The notes beneath the pieces were generated by a model. That model was not told the origin of the DNA and made no database searches. It was given only the letters and a program-made list of their open reading frames with translations. Position numbers and translations under genes: made by a program. A DNA stretch of 64,000 bases from SZUA-365 sp034002405 (GTDB lineage: Bacteria; Bacteroidota; Ignavibacteria; SZUA-365): contig JAVFAS010000001.1 of the NCBI GenBank assembly GCA_034002405.1, positions 124,001-188,000 on the forward strand, read 5' to 3'. Positions 7,534-17,143 of this stretch are shown here, one piece after another (positions within the stretch are counted from its first letter, which is position 1; every line of letters begins with the position of its first letter).

Positions 7534-9276
7534 TCAGAGGGGAAGGATGAAGGAGAAGGTGCTGCCGGCACCGACGGTGCTCTGGACCTGCAACCGGCTG
7601 CCGTGACGCTGGATGAACTCGTCGCAGAGGATCAATCCCAAACCGCTTCCCTGCTCGTTGTCGGTGCCGGTTGTGCTGTGATTCCCGTCGAGTATGAAAA
7701 GATGCGGCAGCGCTTCCGGGGGAATTCCGACGCCGGTATCCGAAACCGACACCCGCACGCCATCCGGCACGGCCTGCGTCGCGATACGAATGCGTCCGCC
7801 TCTCGGGGTGAACTTGATCGCGTTCGAGAGCAGGTTGCGGAGCACGGTGGCGACCATGGCCCAATCGGCATGCACCGTGCATTCGGCGGGGACATCGGTT
7901 TCGATGGCGATCGCTTTCTGTGCCGCGATGTCGGCGTACAGGGCGAGCGTCTCGCCGGTCAACTCCACCAGTGCGAAGTGCTCCGGGTCGAAGGGCATGC
8001 GTCCCGTATGCGCGCGGGACCAATCGGTCAGGTTTGACAGCAGCTCCATCGCGCGCTTCGACGATTCGAAGATGACATCCGCGGATTCCTCCACATCGGA
8101 CAGGTCGCCCTCGCGCACGCGGTCACGCAGCAGCGCGCTCATGCCGATGATGGCGTTGAACGGACTGCGCAGGTCGTGCGTGATGATCGAGCCGAACTTG
8201 TCCTTTTCCGCGTTGACCTTGCGAAGCTCCTCGTTTGTGTCCACCAAATCGCGTTCGATGTGCTTCCGGTCGCTGATATCGCGCGTGACGCTGATCAGAT
8301 GCGGCTCACCGCCGATCATGAAGCTCCGTGCCGAAACAAGACAGGTGATGATGCCGCCGTCCTTCCGCCGGAAATCCACCTCGAGATTCTCGCAGCGGCC
8401 ATCCCGGCGCAGGACCTCGAGAGTGCGGTCACGGTCCGCCACATTCCGGTACAAATCAATTTCCACCGTGGTACGCCCGATCGCCTCCTCCCTCGCATAG
8501 CCGGAAATGCGACTGAAGCTCTCGTTTAAATCCACGAGCTTCCCGTCGCGTACCCGGGTGATCGCGACGGAATCGGGATTGATGTTGAACAGCATTTCGA
8601 AATGCTGCTTCGTTTCCGACACTTGCGCGTGCAGGCGCTGGTTGGGCATGACGATGAAACCGAAGGTCCACATCAAACCGACCACGAACGCATCGAAGTA
8701 CTGCACATAATTGAATACGGTCGGGGTGAGGAGTTCCACCACCGGTTCGCCGAGCAGCACCGCGATGCCACGGTACGCGAATACCGCGCTGTGCAGGAAA
8801 AAGAGTATCGCGTTGAACATGGCCGTCATGGCGATGTCGCGGGTCCGGTTCGCAAGCACCATCACACCGGTCACCACGCCCATGATCGTCAGCACCAGCC
8901 CGAACAGGAAGGTGCGGATCTCGATGGAATCCACGACCAACAGGAAAAACACGTTGACGGCGACAAACGCGGCATAACTGGCGCCGAGCGCCTTCCAGGG
9001 AACGGGCCGCCTGAAGAAACGGAGCAGTCCGATGTAAATGCAGATCGCGCCCGCGACCAGGATCGGATTGAGCAGCAGTTTCGAAAGGAGCAGGAGCGCC
9101 GGCAGCTGCCGTGCGATGATCAGCACAAAACCGAAACTCTGCACCAAGATCCAGGCGAGCCACCACCCCGGGCCGTCAATATCCCGGTTCTCGCGGTATT
9201 GCATGAACAGCACCACCATCTGCAACAGATGCGTGAGGCCGATCATGACGACCATCGTGCGAATGTCGAGAATCAT
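7534..9276 (-). CDS. Membrane-bound PAS sensor histidine kinase (orphan)
   Basis: 580 residues. The N-terminal ~210 residues hold six or seven hydrophobic helices with short loops, a membrane-embedded sensor. A PAS domain follows (FNINPDSVAITRVRDG to ISVTRDISDRKHIE), then a coiled linker and HisKA with phosphoacceptor His367 in THDLRSPFN. HATPase_c shows the N box NLLSNAIKFTP, G1 DTGVGIPP and G2 GSGLGL. The protein ends at the ATPase domain without a receiver. No response regulator is adjacent, so its partner lies elsewhere. It is transcribed alone from a candidate promoter at 9336-9364. Confidence 0.92.
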   Translation of the reverse strand: MILDIRTMVVMIGLTHLLQMVVLFMQYRENRDIDGPGWWLAWILVQSFGFVLIIARQLPALLLLSKLLLNPILVAGAICIYIGLLRFFRRPVPWKALGASYAAFVAVNVFFLLVVDSIEIRTFLFGLVLTIMGVVTGVMVLANRTRDIAMTAMFNAILFFLHSAVFAYRGIAVLLGEPVVELLTPTVFNYVQYFDAFVVGLMWTFGFIVMPNQRLHAQVSETKQHFEMLFNINPDSVAITRVRDGKLVDLNESFSRISGYAREEAIGRTTVEIDLYRNVADRDRTLEVLRRDGRCENLEVDFRRKDGGIITCLVSARSFMIGGEPHLISVTRDISDRKHIERDLVDTNEELRKVNAEKDKFGSIITHDLRSPFNAIIGMSALLRDRVREGDLSDVEESADVIFESSKRAMELLSNLTDWSRAHTGRMPFDPEHFALVELTGETLALYADIAAQKAIAIETDVPAECTVHADWAMVATVLRNLLSNAIKFTPRGGRIRIATQAVPDGVRVSVSDTGVGIPPEALPHLFILDGNHSTTGTDNEQGSGLGLILCDEFIQRHGSRLQVQSTVGAGSTFSFILPL

Positions 9277-9300
9277 ACGTCAATACGTGAATGTGCGTGA

Positions 9301-9319
9301 ATTCCGTGCGATGCGGAAT
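9301..9319. promoter_or_regulatory. Palindrome ATTCCG-N7-CGGAAT in kinase 5' region
   Basis: Inverted repeat between the candidate promoter and the kinase start, just downstream of the expected transcription start. ATTCCG half-sites also flank the photolyase promoter region at 23737-23806. It could be an operator or a UTR hairpin. Confidence 0.35.
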
Positions 9320-9335
9320 GGAGAAGAATCCGGAC

Positions 9336-9364
9336 AAAATAGGCGAATTGTGTCCCGATATCAA
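9336..9364 (-). promoter_or_regulatory. Candidate sigma-70-like promoter for histidine kinase
   Basis: On the minus strand: TTGATA (9364-9359), a 17-nt spacer, TATTTT (9341-9336). The predicted start lies about 50 nt before the kinase ATG. Confidence 0.55.
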
Positions 9365-9390
9365 CAGTTTTGTGCCCCGTGCGGCGACGC

Positions 9391-10446
9391 CTACACGAGG
9401 GTGAGGACGGTGATCTCGGGCGGACAATTCACGCGCACGTGGATGCCCGTGGTGCCGATGCCACGGGTAACATACATCTGCGTGCGGTCAACGCGATAGA
9501 GACCTTCCACATATTTCGAAAACAGCAGTGCCAGGGAAAGCGGATAGCCGAAAATGCGCGCGGCGACGATCTGTCCGCCATGCGTGTGCCCGCTGACCAT
9601 GAGCCCGACGCCAAACTCCGATGCTTCTTCCAGATAGTACGGCTTGTGGCAGAGCACGATGTTCGGCAGCCGTGCGTCGAGTCCGTCCACCGCCGCGCGA
9701 AAGCGCGGTCCGAAATGCTCCTCCTCGCGGATGTCGTCGAGACCGATCAGCGCGAGTTCTTTCCCTTTCACCTCGATGCGGGTGTGCGCGTCGCGCAGCA
9801 TGCGCACCCCGGCGTGCTCGAGTTCCTTCGAGACGAAATCGGCGTCGGCAATGTAATCATGATTGCCCGTGCAACCAAACGTGCCATGGCGCGATTCGAG
9901 TTTCGACAGCGCCTCGCACAGCGGCTCGGCCTGTTCGTTGCGATTGTGCACGAAATCGCCCGGAATCAGGATGATATCCGGCTTGAGCCGGTTCACCCGC
10001 GCCACGTACCGGTCCATCGTCGCCTTGTCCATCGGTCCCGCGTGAATATCCGAAATCATCACCGCGCGCAGGCCTTTGAGTTCGTCGGGCATGCGCGGGA
10101 TGCGCACCGTCTTGTACACAATCTCGTAATCCTCGTCACCGCTGACGTTTCCAAGCGGATTCGCCGAGGCGAGCGGGTTCGCCGCAGCGAGCGCATGGGT
10201 CAGGGAGAACGCGGTGAGGCCGGCCGCGCCGCGGAGGATGAATCGCCGCCGGCCCGGGTCGATATCCGCGTCGTCGTGGATTCCGGCATCACCGGCGCGG
10301 TTTCCTGGCGCGCCGCTGGCGTTGCCGGGATCACCGGCGAAGCCGTCGGAATGGTGACCGGGGATGACGGGTCCGCCCCTGGGGAGTTCGGGTCCGCCCC
10401 TGGGATTGTCGGGATGGTCGTTGGGAATGTCAGGCGATGGAGTCAT
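9391..10446 (-). CDS. Metallophosphoesterase with Tat signal after long N-terminal extension
   Basis: 351 residues. The calcineurin-like core has all dimetal ligands: SDIHAG, GDFVHN, GNHDYIAD and GHTHGGQI, as in YaeI-type phosphodiesterases that are exported and act on lipid or nucleotide phosphoesters. A twin-arginine motif (GRRRFILRGAAGLTAFSL) indicates Tat export of a folded metalloenzyme. It is preceded by about 60 residues rich in Pro, Gly, Asp and His, encoded by short near-repeats (GGGTCCGCCCCTGGG twice). ATG 10446 is the only suitable start; no internal Met lies before the Tat motif. It lies downstream of the barrel gene and upstream of the kinase on the same strand. Confidence 0.85.
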   Translation of the reverse strand: MTPSPDIPNDHPDNPRGGPELPRGGPVIPGHHSDGFAGDPGNASGAPGNRAGDAGIHDDADIDPGRRRFILRGAAGLTAFSLTHALAAANPLASANPLGNVSGDEDYEIVYKTVRIPRMPDELKGLRAVMISDIHAGPMDKATMDRYVARVNRLKPDIILIPGDFVHNRNEQAEPLCEALSKLESRHGTFGCTGNHDYIADADFVSKELEHAGVRMLRDAHTRIEVKGKELALIGLDDIREEEHFGPRFRAAVDGLDARLPNIVLCHKPYYLEEASEFGVGLMVSGHTHGGQIVAARIFGYPLSLALLFSKYVEGLYRVDRTQMYVTRGIGTTGIHVRVNCPPEITVLTLV

Positions 10447-10561
10447 GGACGCGCGGTGCTTTCCGCCTATGGAACAACACGGGCATCCAGCGATGCCCGC
10501 ATTCCCCAACACCAACACGTCGTGGAGAGTGCCCCGGGAAGACACCCGCGGCCCAACACGG

Positions 10562-10585
10562 CGGCGGACCCCGAAGGGTCCGCCG
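10562..10585 (-). terminator. Hairpin after barrel protein gene
   Basis: CGGCGGACCC (10562-10571) pairs perfectly with GGGTCCGCCG (10576-10585) around CGAA. It lies 44 nt past the stop codon at 10629. It lacks a U tract, so it may stabilise the 3' end or terminate weakly. Confidence 0.5.
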
Positions 10586-10628
10586 TTGAAGGATAACGGA
10601 GTAATAACTCCTGCTTTCCGTTTTCCCG

Positions 10629-11366
10629 TCAGAAGCGGATGGCCACGCCGAGCATGGTCTGCAGCATGTCGGTGGTGGATTCCTTCGCGTGCGCTTCGTC
10701 GAGTCGCGGCTCGTTGTTGACCATGACAATGGAATTCTTGTCGAAATATTTCGCATTCCCGCCGAACAGATAGCGCGCCTTGAGATCGATCAGGACCTCC
10801 AGCCCCTTCCCGGGGGTGTCGGATTCGCCGCGGTAGACGCAATACTGGATGCCGCCTCCGGCGCCGTAACTGAATGCCGCGTCGCTGAGATTCGTGCTGC
10901 CCGCGAAGTCCCTGTCCTCGTAGCGCTCGTCCTTCACTTCCGACTCGGTCCAGAGATAATGCAGCCCGACCAATCCCTCGACGAAGGGACGAAACGCGCC
11001 CTGCTGCGGCTGCACGCGGAGAAAGAGATGTCCGGTCGCGATGTTGTTGTGCGTGGTAAGCTGCACATGTACGAGGTTGCCCGTCCCGCCGAAGGGGACG
11101 CGGAACTCGCGCGAGCCATAGACGCTGAAGCCGCCGGTGAGTCCGACCGACAGCGGCAGACGGGGAATGATATAGTTGAGATCGATTCCCAAACCGTACC
11201 CGATATCGTCGGAATTCTCCTTGAATTCCCCCTGCGGGAATGTGAGAAGGAAATCGAACGCGGCCTGTCCCTGGCCGATGGAGAATGTCTCGTCCTGCGC
11301 GGTGGCGACGGAGCCCGCGCAGAAAAGGAGGAGCAGGATAAAACCGATGTGTCGCACGTGAGTCAT
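10629..11366 (-). CDS. Small outer-membrane beta-barrel protein
   Basis: 245 residues with a clear signal peptide (FILLLLFCAGSVATAQ). The mature part alternates amphipathic strands (IGYGLGIDLNYI, LSVGLTGGFSVYG, TGHLFLRVQP, FRPFVEGLVGLHYLW, LEVLIDLKARYLFGG) and ends MLGVAIRF, an aromatic C-terminus typical of barrel proteins. It probably belongs to the 8- to 12-stranded OmpA/OmpW-like group. The function is unknown. It is divergent from the Asp-box protein at 11515, with a 148-nt shared promoter region. Confidence 0.75.
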   Translation of the reverse strand: MTHVRHIGFILLLLFCAGSVATAQDETFSIGQGQAAFDFLLTFPQGEFKENSDDIGYGLGIDLNYIIPRLPLSVGLTGGFSVYGSREFRVPFGGTGNLVHVQLTTHNNIATGHLFLRVQPQQGAFRPFVEGLVGLHYLWTESEVKDERYEDRDFAGSTNLSDAAFSYGAGGGIQYCVYRGESDTPGKGLEVLIDLKARYLFGGNAKYFDKNSIVMVNNEPRLDEAHAKESTTDMLQTMLGVAIRF

Positions 11367-11439
11367 GGAAACTACCTGGATTATGGTTGAATGATGCTGT
11401 GTCGGAGGTTGTGCGCGCGGCGGCGCCGATTTTCATTGC

Positions 11440-11452
11440 TTTCGGTCCGAAA
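11440..11452. promoter_or_regulatory. Palindrome TTTCGG-T-CCGAAA between divergent genes
   Basis: Perfect 6-bp arms around one base in the 148-nt region shared by the divergent barrel and Asp-box genes. It is a plausible operator for joint control, with no other support. Confidence 0.35.
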
Positions 11453-11514
11453 ACATAGGATTTTTCAAGATGGCAGGAAATGCCATGTACTGATTGGAGT
11501 TATTCGGAGTATTC

Positions 11515-14109
11515 ATGTCCCGTTTTTACCGTACGCCCGCGCTTGTTCTGGCGGGCCTGTATACGTTCGCGATGACGGTTTTGTTACTCGTCCACGGACG
11601 TCCCGCCTTTCTTGATCCGCCACGCTTTCCCGTCGAGGAAAAGAAACAGTGGCGCGAGTCGATGGAAGCCATCCAGCATTTCTACGAGCAGCGCGCCTAC
11701 GGCACCCCCGGCATCAACATCGGCGAGAAGCTGCTCGATGCGTGGCGCGATGTCGCGGTCTCGCCGCAGAGTGCCCTGTTCAAACCCTTCACGGCGGACA
11801 AGAACTGGAAGCTGGAGGGACCGGTGAATATCGGGGGCCGCATGCGGGCCGTGTTGTTCCATCCCACCGAGACCAGCACCCTGTACGCGGGCGCGGCGTC
11901 GGGTGGCGTGTGGAAAAGCACGGATCTCGGACTCAGCTGGCGTCCACTCACCGACAAGATGCCGCGGCTTCCCGTCGGCGCGCTGGTGATGGATAAAAAC
12001 GACCCGAATATCCTGTATGCCGGCACCGGCGAACCCCTGGGCTCGAACTTCGGGCGCAGCGGCGGCTCGCCGTATTATGACGGACTCGGCGTCATGCGCA
12101 GCTCCGACGGTGGCGAACAATGGTCTCTGCTGCCCTGGCCCAAGGCCAACAGCGCCGTGCATCGCATCGCCGTGCATCCGCTCTCCTCCGACACCCTGCT
12201 GGTCGCCACGGTGGACAAGCTCTACAAAAGCACCGACGCGGGACAGACGTGGAGCAGCGCGCTCGATGGATACATCACCGAGGTGATCTACAAACCCGAC
12301 AATCCGGCGACGGTGTACGCGGCCATCGGCGCGGAATACGGTGGCAGCGCGAATGGCATCTATGTCTCCCACGCCGGCGGCGAACGCTTTTCCTGGAGCA
12401 AGCTCGACAACAACCTCCCGCCGGGTGATTCCACCGCGCGTGTCGTGATGAGCATTCCCGCCGCGAATCCGAACCGCATCTACGCGGCCATGGGACTCAA
12501 TCGCCGGAAAATGACCAACGGGGATGTGGACTTCAAGGGCGTGTTCGTCTCCGACGACGGCGGCGCGAGCTGGCAGCGGCATCAAAACGCCATCGCCAAC
12601 GATTTCACCCGCGGACAGGCGTTCTACGATCTGACGATCATGGCCCGCCCCGACGATCCCGACGTGGTCTTCCTCGGCGGCATCGACCTGCACCGGAGCA
12701 TCAACAGCGCGGAAGGGTTCGCGAAAGTCTCCCGCTGGGAACTGCGCGTGCTCGATCCGAAAAATCCCGCCTACGTGCACGCCGACCAGCATCATCTCGC
12801 CTTCAAACCCGACGATCCGAATACGGTGGCCGCAGCGTGCGATGGCGGCATTTTCGTCAGCACCGACGGGGGCGCGAACTGGATGGATCGCAGCGCGGGA
12901 CTCGTCACCACGCAGTTCTACGGCATCACCTACGCGCCGTCGAATCCGGGATTGCTGTATGGCGGGACGCAGGACAACAGCAACATGCGCCAGCCATCAC
13001 CGGGACGCACCGACTGGATGTATGTCGGCGGCGGGGACGGGGGACGCATCGCCGTCGATCCGAAGAATCCCGATCTGATGTACCTGAACATCAACAGCAC
13101 ACCGTATCGCACCTTCGACGGCGTGAACTTCCAGCCGATGACGGGAGGACTCAGCGGGTACCGGGGCAATTGGGTCCGTCCCATGCTGCTCGATCCGAAC
13201 GGCGACCGGCTGTATACCGCGTCCGATCACGTGCATCGACTCAGTCCGGCCAAGGACGCGACGACCTGGTTGACCATCAGCAATACCAAGGTCGTGCGCG
13301 GGACGGGCATCGTCACCGATCTCGAGATGCCCGAGCCGAATCCCCGCTGGATGTATTCGTCCTCGAGCGATGGAAAAGTCTTCGTCTGCGAAAACCTCAT
13401 CTCCCTCGACACCGAATGGTATGACGAAAGCACCGGCCTGCCCAATCGCTGGATCAGCGATATTCACATCGGGTGGGGCACGCTGCGGACGATCTACGCC
13501 GCGCTGTCCGGCTACGGAACGAGCCATGCGTGGAAAACGACCAACGGGGGCAAGACCTGGGTCGACATCAGCGGCGACCTGCCCGACATTCCCGCCAACG
13601 CGATCATTCCCTCCCGCACCGACTCGAACGCGGTCTTTCTCGCGACCGATCTCGGCGTATGGTACACGACCAACGGCGGTGAAAACTGGAAGCAATACGG
13701 AAACGGTCTCCCGAATGTCGTCTGCTACGACATGAAACTGACGCCGGAAAACCGGTTGATTGTCGGCACCTACGGACGCGGCGTGTGGTCGGTCGACGCG
13801 ATCACGAGCAGTGGAACCACGCCCCCGGCACCGGCCGATCTCGCGCTCGACGCCGCGTGGCCGAATCCTTTCGGTCCGGGAATCGCCGACGCCACGACGC
13901 TGCGCTACACGCTTGCGACCGCAGGCGATATGGAGCTGACGGTGTACACCACCGCCGGACGCCGTGTCGCCATCTTAGCCGACGGGTATCGCGAGGCGGG
14001 CACGCATCGCGCGCGCTTCGCCGCCGGCCAACTGCCCGCGGGCACGTACCTCGCCGTCCTTCGCGCGAACGGAACCACGGTCTCGAAAAAGATCGCGTTG
14101 GTCCGGTAA
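11515..14109 (+). CDS. Secreted Asp-box (BNR/sortilin-like) propeller protein, type IX-like tail
   Basis: 865 residues. A hydrophobic N-terminus serves as signal. Many Asp-box motifs (S-x-D-x-G-x-x-W) follow: VWKSTDLGLSWRPL, VFVSDDGGASWQRH, IFVSTDGGANWMDR, AWKTTNGGKTWVDI, VWYTTNGGENWKQY. These form beta-propellers as in sialidases and VPS10-type proteins; catalytic residues for a glycosidase are not obvious. The C-terminal ~85 residues are a sorting tail (AWPNPFGPG, ELTVYTTAGRRVAIL, GTYLAVLRA, KKIALVR). ATG 11515 was chosen over an upstream TTG because GGAG lies 5 nt before it. Confidence 0.85.
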   Translation: MSRFYRTPALVLAGLYTFAMTVLLLVHGRPAFLDPPRFPVEEKKQWRESMEAIQHFYEQRAYGTPGINIGEKLLDAWRDVAVSPQSALFKPFTADKNWKLEGPVNIGGRMRAVLFHPTETSTLYAGAASGGVWKSTDLGLSWRPLTDKMPRLPVGALVMDKNDPNILYAGTGEPLGSNFGRSGGSPYYDGLGVMRSSDGGEQWSLLPWPKANSAVHRIAVHPLSSDTLLVATVDKLYKSTDAGQTWSSALDGYITEVIYKPDNPATVYAAIGAEYGGSANGIYVSHAGGERFSWSKLDNNLPPGDSTARVVMSIPAANPNRIYAAMGLNRRKMTNGDVDFKGVFVSDDGGASWQRHQNAIANDFTRGQAFYDLTIMARPDDPDVVFLGGIDLHRSINSAEGFAKVSRWELRVLDPKNPAYVHADQHHLAFKPDDPNTVAAACDGGIFVSTDGGANWMDRSAGLVTTQFYGITYAPSNPGLLYGGTQDNSNMRQPSPGRTDWMYVGGGDGGRIAVDPKNPDLMYLNINSTPYRTFDGVNFQPMTGGLSGYRGNWVRPMLLDPNGDRLYTASDHVHRLSPAKDATTWLTISNTKVVRGTGIVTDLEMPEPNPRWMYSSSSDGKVFVCENLISLDTEWYDESTGLPNRWISDIHIGWGTLRTIYAALSGYGTSHAWKTTNGGKTWVDISGDLPDIPANAIIPSRTDSNAVFLATDLGVWYTTNGGENWKQYGNGLPNVVCYDMKLTPENRLIVGTYGRGVWSVDAITSSGTTPPAPADLALDAAWPNPFGPGIADATTLRYTLATAGDMELTVYTTAGRRVAILADGYREAGTHRARFAAGQLPAGTYLAVLRANGTTVSKKIALVR

Positions 14110-14153
14110 CACGCGCGTTCGTCGGATAAGGACTCGCTCCCCGATCCGGGTAT

Positions 14154-14205
14154 ACGAAGCCGGGATACGCGCGCCTGCCGGAGGACGCGCGTGTCCCGGC
14201 TTCGT
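14154..14205. terminator. 20-bp hairpin between convergent genes
   Basis: Arms at 14154-14173 and 14186-14205 pair over 20 bp with a single G-U-type mismatch, around a 12-nt loop. It lies between the Asp-box gene and tex, which converge here. Its length and symmetry suit a bidirectional terminator, although neither side has a T run. Confidence 0.65.
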
Positions 14206-14219
14206 CATGTCCGGACACG

Positions 14220-16469
14220 TTATTTTCCGAATTTCTTCTTCAGATCGTCCAGCGTGAATTTCGGCTCTTCGGACCTTTTTTCCTTTTTCGCGGCACTCTT
14301 CCCGCCGCCGGCGTCCGGCTGTTTCTTCATGCTGAGCGCGATGCGGCCGAGCTTCTCGTTCACCTCGATCACGGTCACCCGCACGATCTGACCGACTTTG
14401 ACCACTTCCTTCGGATCGCGGATGAAGCGATCGGCGAGCTGGGAGACGTGCACGAGGCCGTCCTGATGCACGCCGATGTCGACGAAGGCGCCGAAGTTCG
14501 CCACGTTGGTGACGACACCTTCGAGCACCATGCCCGGCTTCAGATCCCGGATTTCCGTGACGCCCTCGGCGAACTCCGCATACCGGAAGGTTTCGCGCGG
14601 GTCGCGGCCGGGTTTCTCGAGCTCGCGGATGATATCGCGGAGCGTCGGTGCGCCCACCGCGTCGGTGACATAGCGCGTGATGTCGAGTCCCTTCACCTTC
14701 GTCGAGAGTTCCTGGATGTTTTCGAGCGACACGTCGAGATCGCGCGCGATCGTTTCGACGATGTGATAGCTTTCGGGATGCACGGCGGTGTTGTCGAGCG
14801 GTTGCGCGCCGCCGCGGATGCGCAGGAAGCCGGCGGACTGTTCGAAGGCCTTTGGTCCGAAGCGCGGCACCTTGAGCAGTTCCGTCCTGCTTGCGAACCG
14901 TCCGTGTTCGTTGCGATAGGCCACGACATTTTTCGCCACACCCGCTGAGAGTCCCGCGACATAGCCGAGCAATTCCTTCGACGCGGTATTGAGATCGACG
15001 CCGACGTAATTCACGCAACTCTCCACGGTTTCGTCGAGCTTTTTCTTCAGCAGGCGCTGGTCGACATCGTGCTGGTATTGTCCGACGCCGATGGATTTCG
15101 GATCGATTTTCACCAGTTCGGCAAGCGGATCCATCAACCGGCGTCCGATGCTGATCGCGCCGCGCACGGTGAGATCGAGATCGGGGAATTCGTCGATCGC
15201 CACATCGCTGGCGGAATAAATCGAGGCACCGGATTCATTGACAAGAACCTTGACGGGACACGGATCGAGATCACGGATCACTTCCCCGACAAAGCTGTCG
15301 GTCTCGCGTCCCGCCGTGCCATTCCCAATCGCGATCAGCTCGGTGCCGTGCCGCGTGATCATCTCGCGCAGCATGCGCGCGGCCTCGGCGCGCTTCCCTT
15401 CGCCGGTATGGGGGTACATGGTCCGATTCTCCAGGAACTTCCCCGTGCGGTCGATGGCCACCAGCTTGCAGCCCGTGCGGAAACCGGGATCGATACCAAG
15501 AGTCGGCTTCATGCCGGCGGGACTCGCCAGCAGGAGTTCCCGAAGATTGCTCTCGAAGGTGCTGATCGATGCGGTGTCGGCGTCCACCTTCCTGTCATAG
15601 CGCACCTCGCCGATGAGGGTGTGTTTCATCAGGCGGTCGAAGGCATCCGCGATCATCGCGGTGAAGAATGCGCGGACCTCGGCGGCCCCGCTGCGCGAGA
15701 CACGTCCCTCGAGCCAGGCGAGCACCTGTGGCTGGTCGAATTCCAGTTCGAACAGCAGCACGCCTTCGGCCTCGCCCCGGCGCAGGGCGAGCATGTTATG
15801 GGCCGGGATGTTGCGCACCGGCGCGTGCCAGTCGCGGTACATTTCATATTTCGTCGTGCCTTCGGGGAATTCGGCCTTGACCCGTGAGCGGAACACCCCA
15901 TGTTCGGCCATATGCGCCCGGATGTATGCCCGGAGTTCGGCCTGCTCCGCCGTCTCCTCGGCAAGGATATCCGATGCCCCGGCCAGGGCTTCCCGCGCGC
16001 CGGCGACGCCCTTCTCCTCGTCGATGAATTTCACCGCTTCGGCATCGAGATCCGCCGTGCGCACTTCGGGCGCGTTGAGCGCGCGAATGATGTCCGCAAG
16101 CGGCGCAAGCCCCTTTTCCCGCGCGATGGTCGCACGCGTGCGCTTTTTTGGTTTATAGGGGAGATAGAGATCCTCCAACTCCGTTTTCTGCATGCAGGCC
16201 TCGATGCGCGCCCGCAGTTCGTCGGTGAGCTTCCCCTGCTCCTCGATGGACGCCAGCACGGTCGCCTTGCGCTCCTCGAGTTCACTCAAGTATGCGTGCC
16301 GGTCGACCAGCCCTCGGAGCTGGATTTCATTGAGTTCGCCGGTACGTTCCTTCCGGTATCGCGCGATGAAGGGGACGGTCCCCCCCTCGGCGAGCAACGC
16401 GAGCGTATTGGCCACCTGCCATGGTTGCAGGGAGAATTCCTGGACGAGGATATCGGCAATGTTCAGCAT
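14220..16469 (-). CDS. tex: Tex-family RNA-binding transcription accessory protein
   Basis: 749 residues, the usual Tex size. Order: N-terminal helical domain, YqgF/RNase H-like domain (TLGIDPGFRTGCKLVAIDRT), helix-hairpin-helix region (VGVDLNTASKELLGYVAGLS, LLKVPRFGPKAFEQSAGF), and S1 RNA-binding domain (GMVLEGVVTNVANFGAFVDI) followed by a Lys-rich tail. It acts in the cytoplasm on RNA and transcription, as inferred from the family. ATG 16469 was chosen because the family begins near this sequence and GGGAAGG lies 3 nt upstream. It has its own candidate promoter at 16506-16534. Confidence 0.95.
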   Translation of the reverse strand: MLNIADILVQEFSLQPWQVANTLALLAEGGTVPFIARYRKERTGELNEIQLRGLVDRHAYLSELEERKATVLASIEEQGKLTDELRARIEACMQKTELEDLYLPYKPKKRTRATIAREKGLAPLADIIRALNAPEVRTADLDAEAVKFIDEEKGVAGAREALAGASDILAEETAEQAELRAYIRAHMAEHGVFRSRVKAEFPEGTTKYEMYRDWHAPVRNIPAHNMLALRRGEAEGVLLFELEFDQPQVLAWLEGRVSRSGAAEVRAFFTAMIADAFDRLMKHTLIGEVRYDRKVDADTASISTFESNLRELLLASPAGMKPTLGIDPGFRTGCKLVAIDRTGKFLENRTMYPHTGEGKRAEAARMLREMITRHGTELIAIGNGTAGRETDSFVGEVIRDLDPCPVKVLVNESGASIYSASDVAIDEFPDLDLTVRGAISIGRRLMDPLAELVKIDPKSIGVGQYQHDVDQRLLKKKLDETVESCVNYVGVDLNTASKELLGYVAGLSAGVAKNVVAYRNEHGRFASRTELLKVPRFGPKAFEQSAGFLRIRGGAQPLDNTAVHPESYHIVETIARDLDVSLENIQELSTKVKGLDITRYVTDAVGAPTLRDIIRELEKPGRDPRETFRYAEFAEGVTEIRDLKPGMVLEGVVTNVANFGAFVDIGVHQDGLVHVSQLADRFIRDPKEVVKVGQIVRVTVIEVNEKLGRIALSMKKQPDAGGGKSAAKKEKRSEEPKFTLDDLKKKFGK

Positions 16470-16505
16470 GGTCCTTCCCGTTTGAAAAATCGTGATCAGC
16501 AGGGA

Positions 16506-16534
16506 AAGATATTGGTTGGCCGCGACGGTCGCAA
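16506..16534 (-). promoter_or_regulatory. Candidate sigma-70-like promoter for tex
   Basis: On the minus strand: TTGCGA (16534-16529), a 17-nt spacer, TATCTT (16511-16506). The start would fall about 30 nt before the tex ATG. Confidence 0.5.
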
Positions 16535-16632
16535 CGTTGACTTTGAGGGAAAAGAAAACGAGAGACGGGCCCGCATCGTCGAGCGCCCGCGGATTCGCGT
16601 CTCCCCGCCACCACCGCACGCGGCTGGCCGAC

Positions 16633-17037
16633 TCACACCGGCCAGTCGTCGGGAGCTTCGAATTGCCGAAGGCGTGCTTCGGAAATCCGCAGTGAACTGT
16701 AAGAGAAGAGTTCACGGGCACGTTCCCGGGCGGCTCGTGAAATTTTCAATATGATGCGTCCGCTTTTCGCGGCGGGGAAATCGGCGATGGCACGCATGTG
16801 ATGCAGTTGGATCACCACGCGACGACGGTACCAGCGGTCGATGAACGCGATGTCATCGATGTCGTCGTAGGCGATGCGGATCTCGCGCACCGCGGATTTG
16901 ACCACACCGACGAGGGCGTCCTCGATGCGGTATTCGAGCATGAGTCCCTGCTCGTCCGCCGAAAGCCGGCCATGCCCTTCGGCGAGTCCCTGGTACACGT
17001 CGGGAAGGGTGAATGGAATACTGATGATCGCACGCAT
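16633..17037 (-). CDS. Hypothetical protein, possibly PH-like fold
   Basis: 134 residues with no signal peptide or TM segment. The pattern of strands ending in IRIAYDDIDDIAFIDRWYRRRVVIQLHHM and a C-terminal helix rich in Arg/Glu resembles small bacterial PH-like domains, but no signature motif confirms it. ATG 17037 begins MRAIISIPFTLPD; a few upstream codons are also open. It lies upstream of tex on the same strand, about 160 nt away. Confidence 0.6.
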   Translation of the reverse strand: MRAIISIPFTLPDVYQGLAEGHGRLSADEQGLMLEYRIEDALVGVVKSAVREIRIAYDDIDDIAFIDRWYRRRVVIQLHHMRAIADFPAAKSGRIILKISRAARERARELFSYSSLRISEARLRQFEAPDDWPV

Positions 17038-17143
17038 GCGCAAATGTACGCACACCGTGCGAGGATTCCATCGCTGTGGGACTTTCGCGCGCGTTTTCGT
17101 AGATTCTCCCCAGTCCCCCATTCACGAACGCCCCCCGCGCCGC

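Noticed and set aside
9868..9892. Sigma-54-like site on the minus strand within the metallophosphoesterase gene
   Set aside because: TGGCACG and TTGCA are present but one base too far apart, and the site is inside coding sequence.
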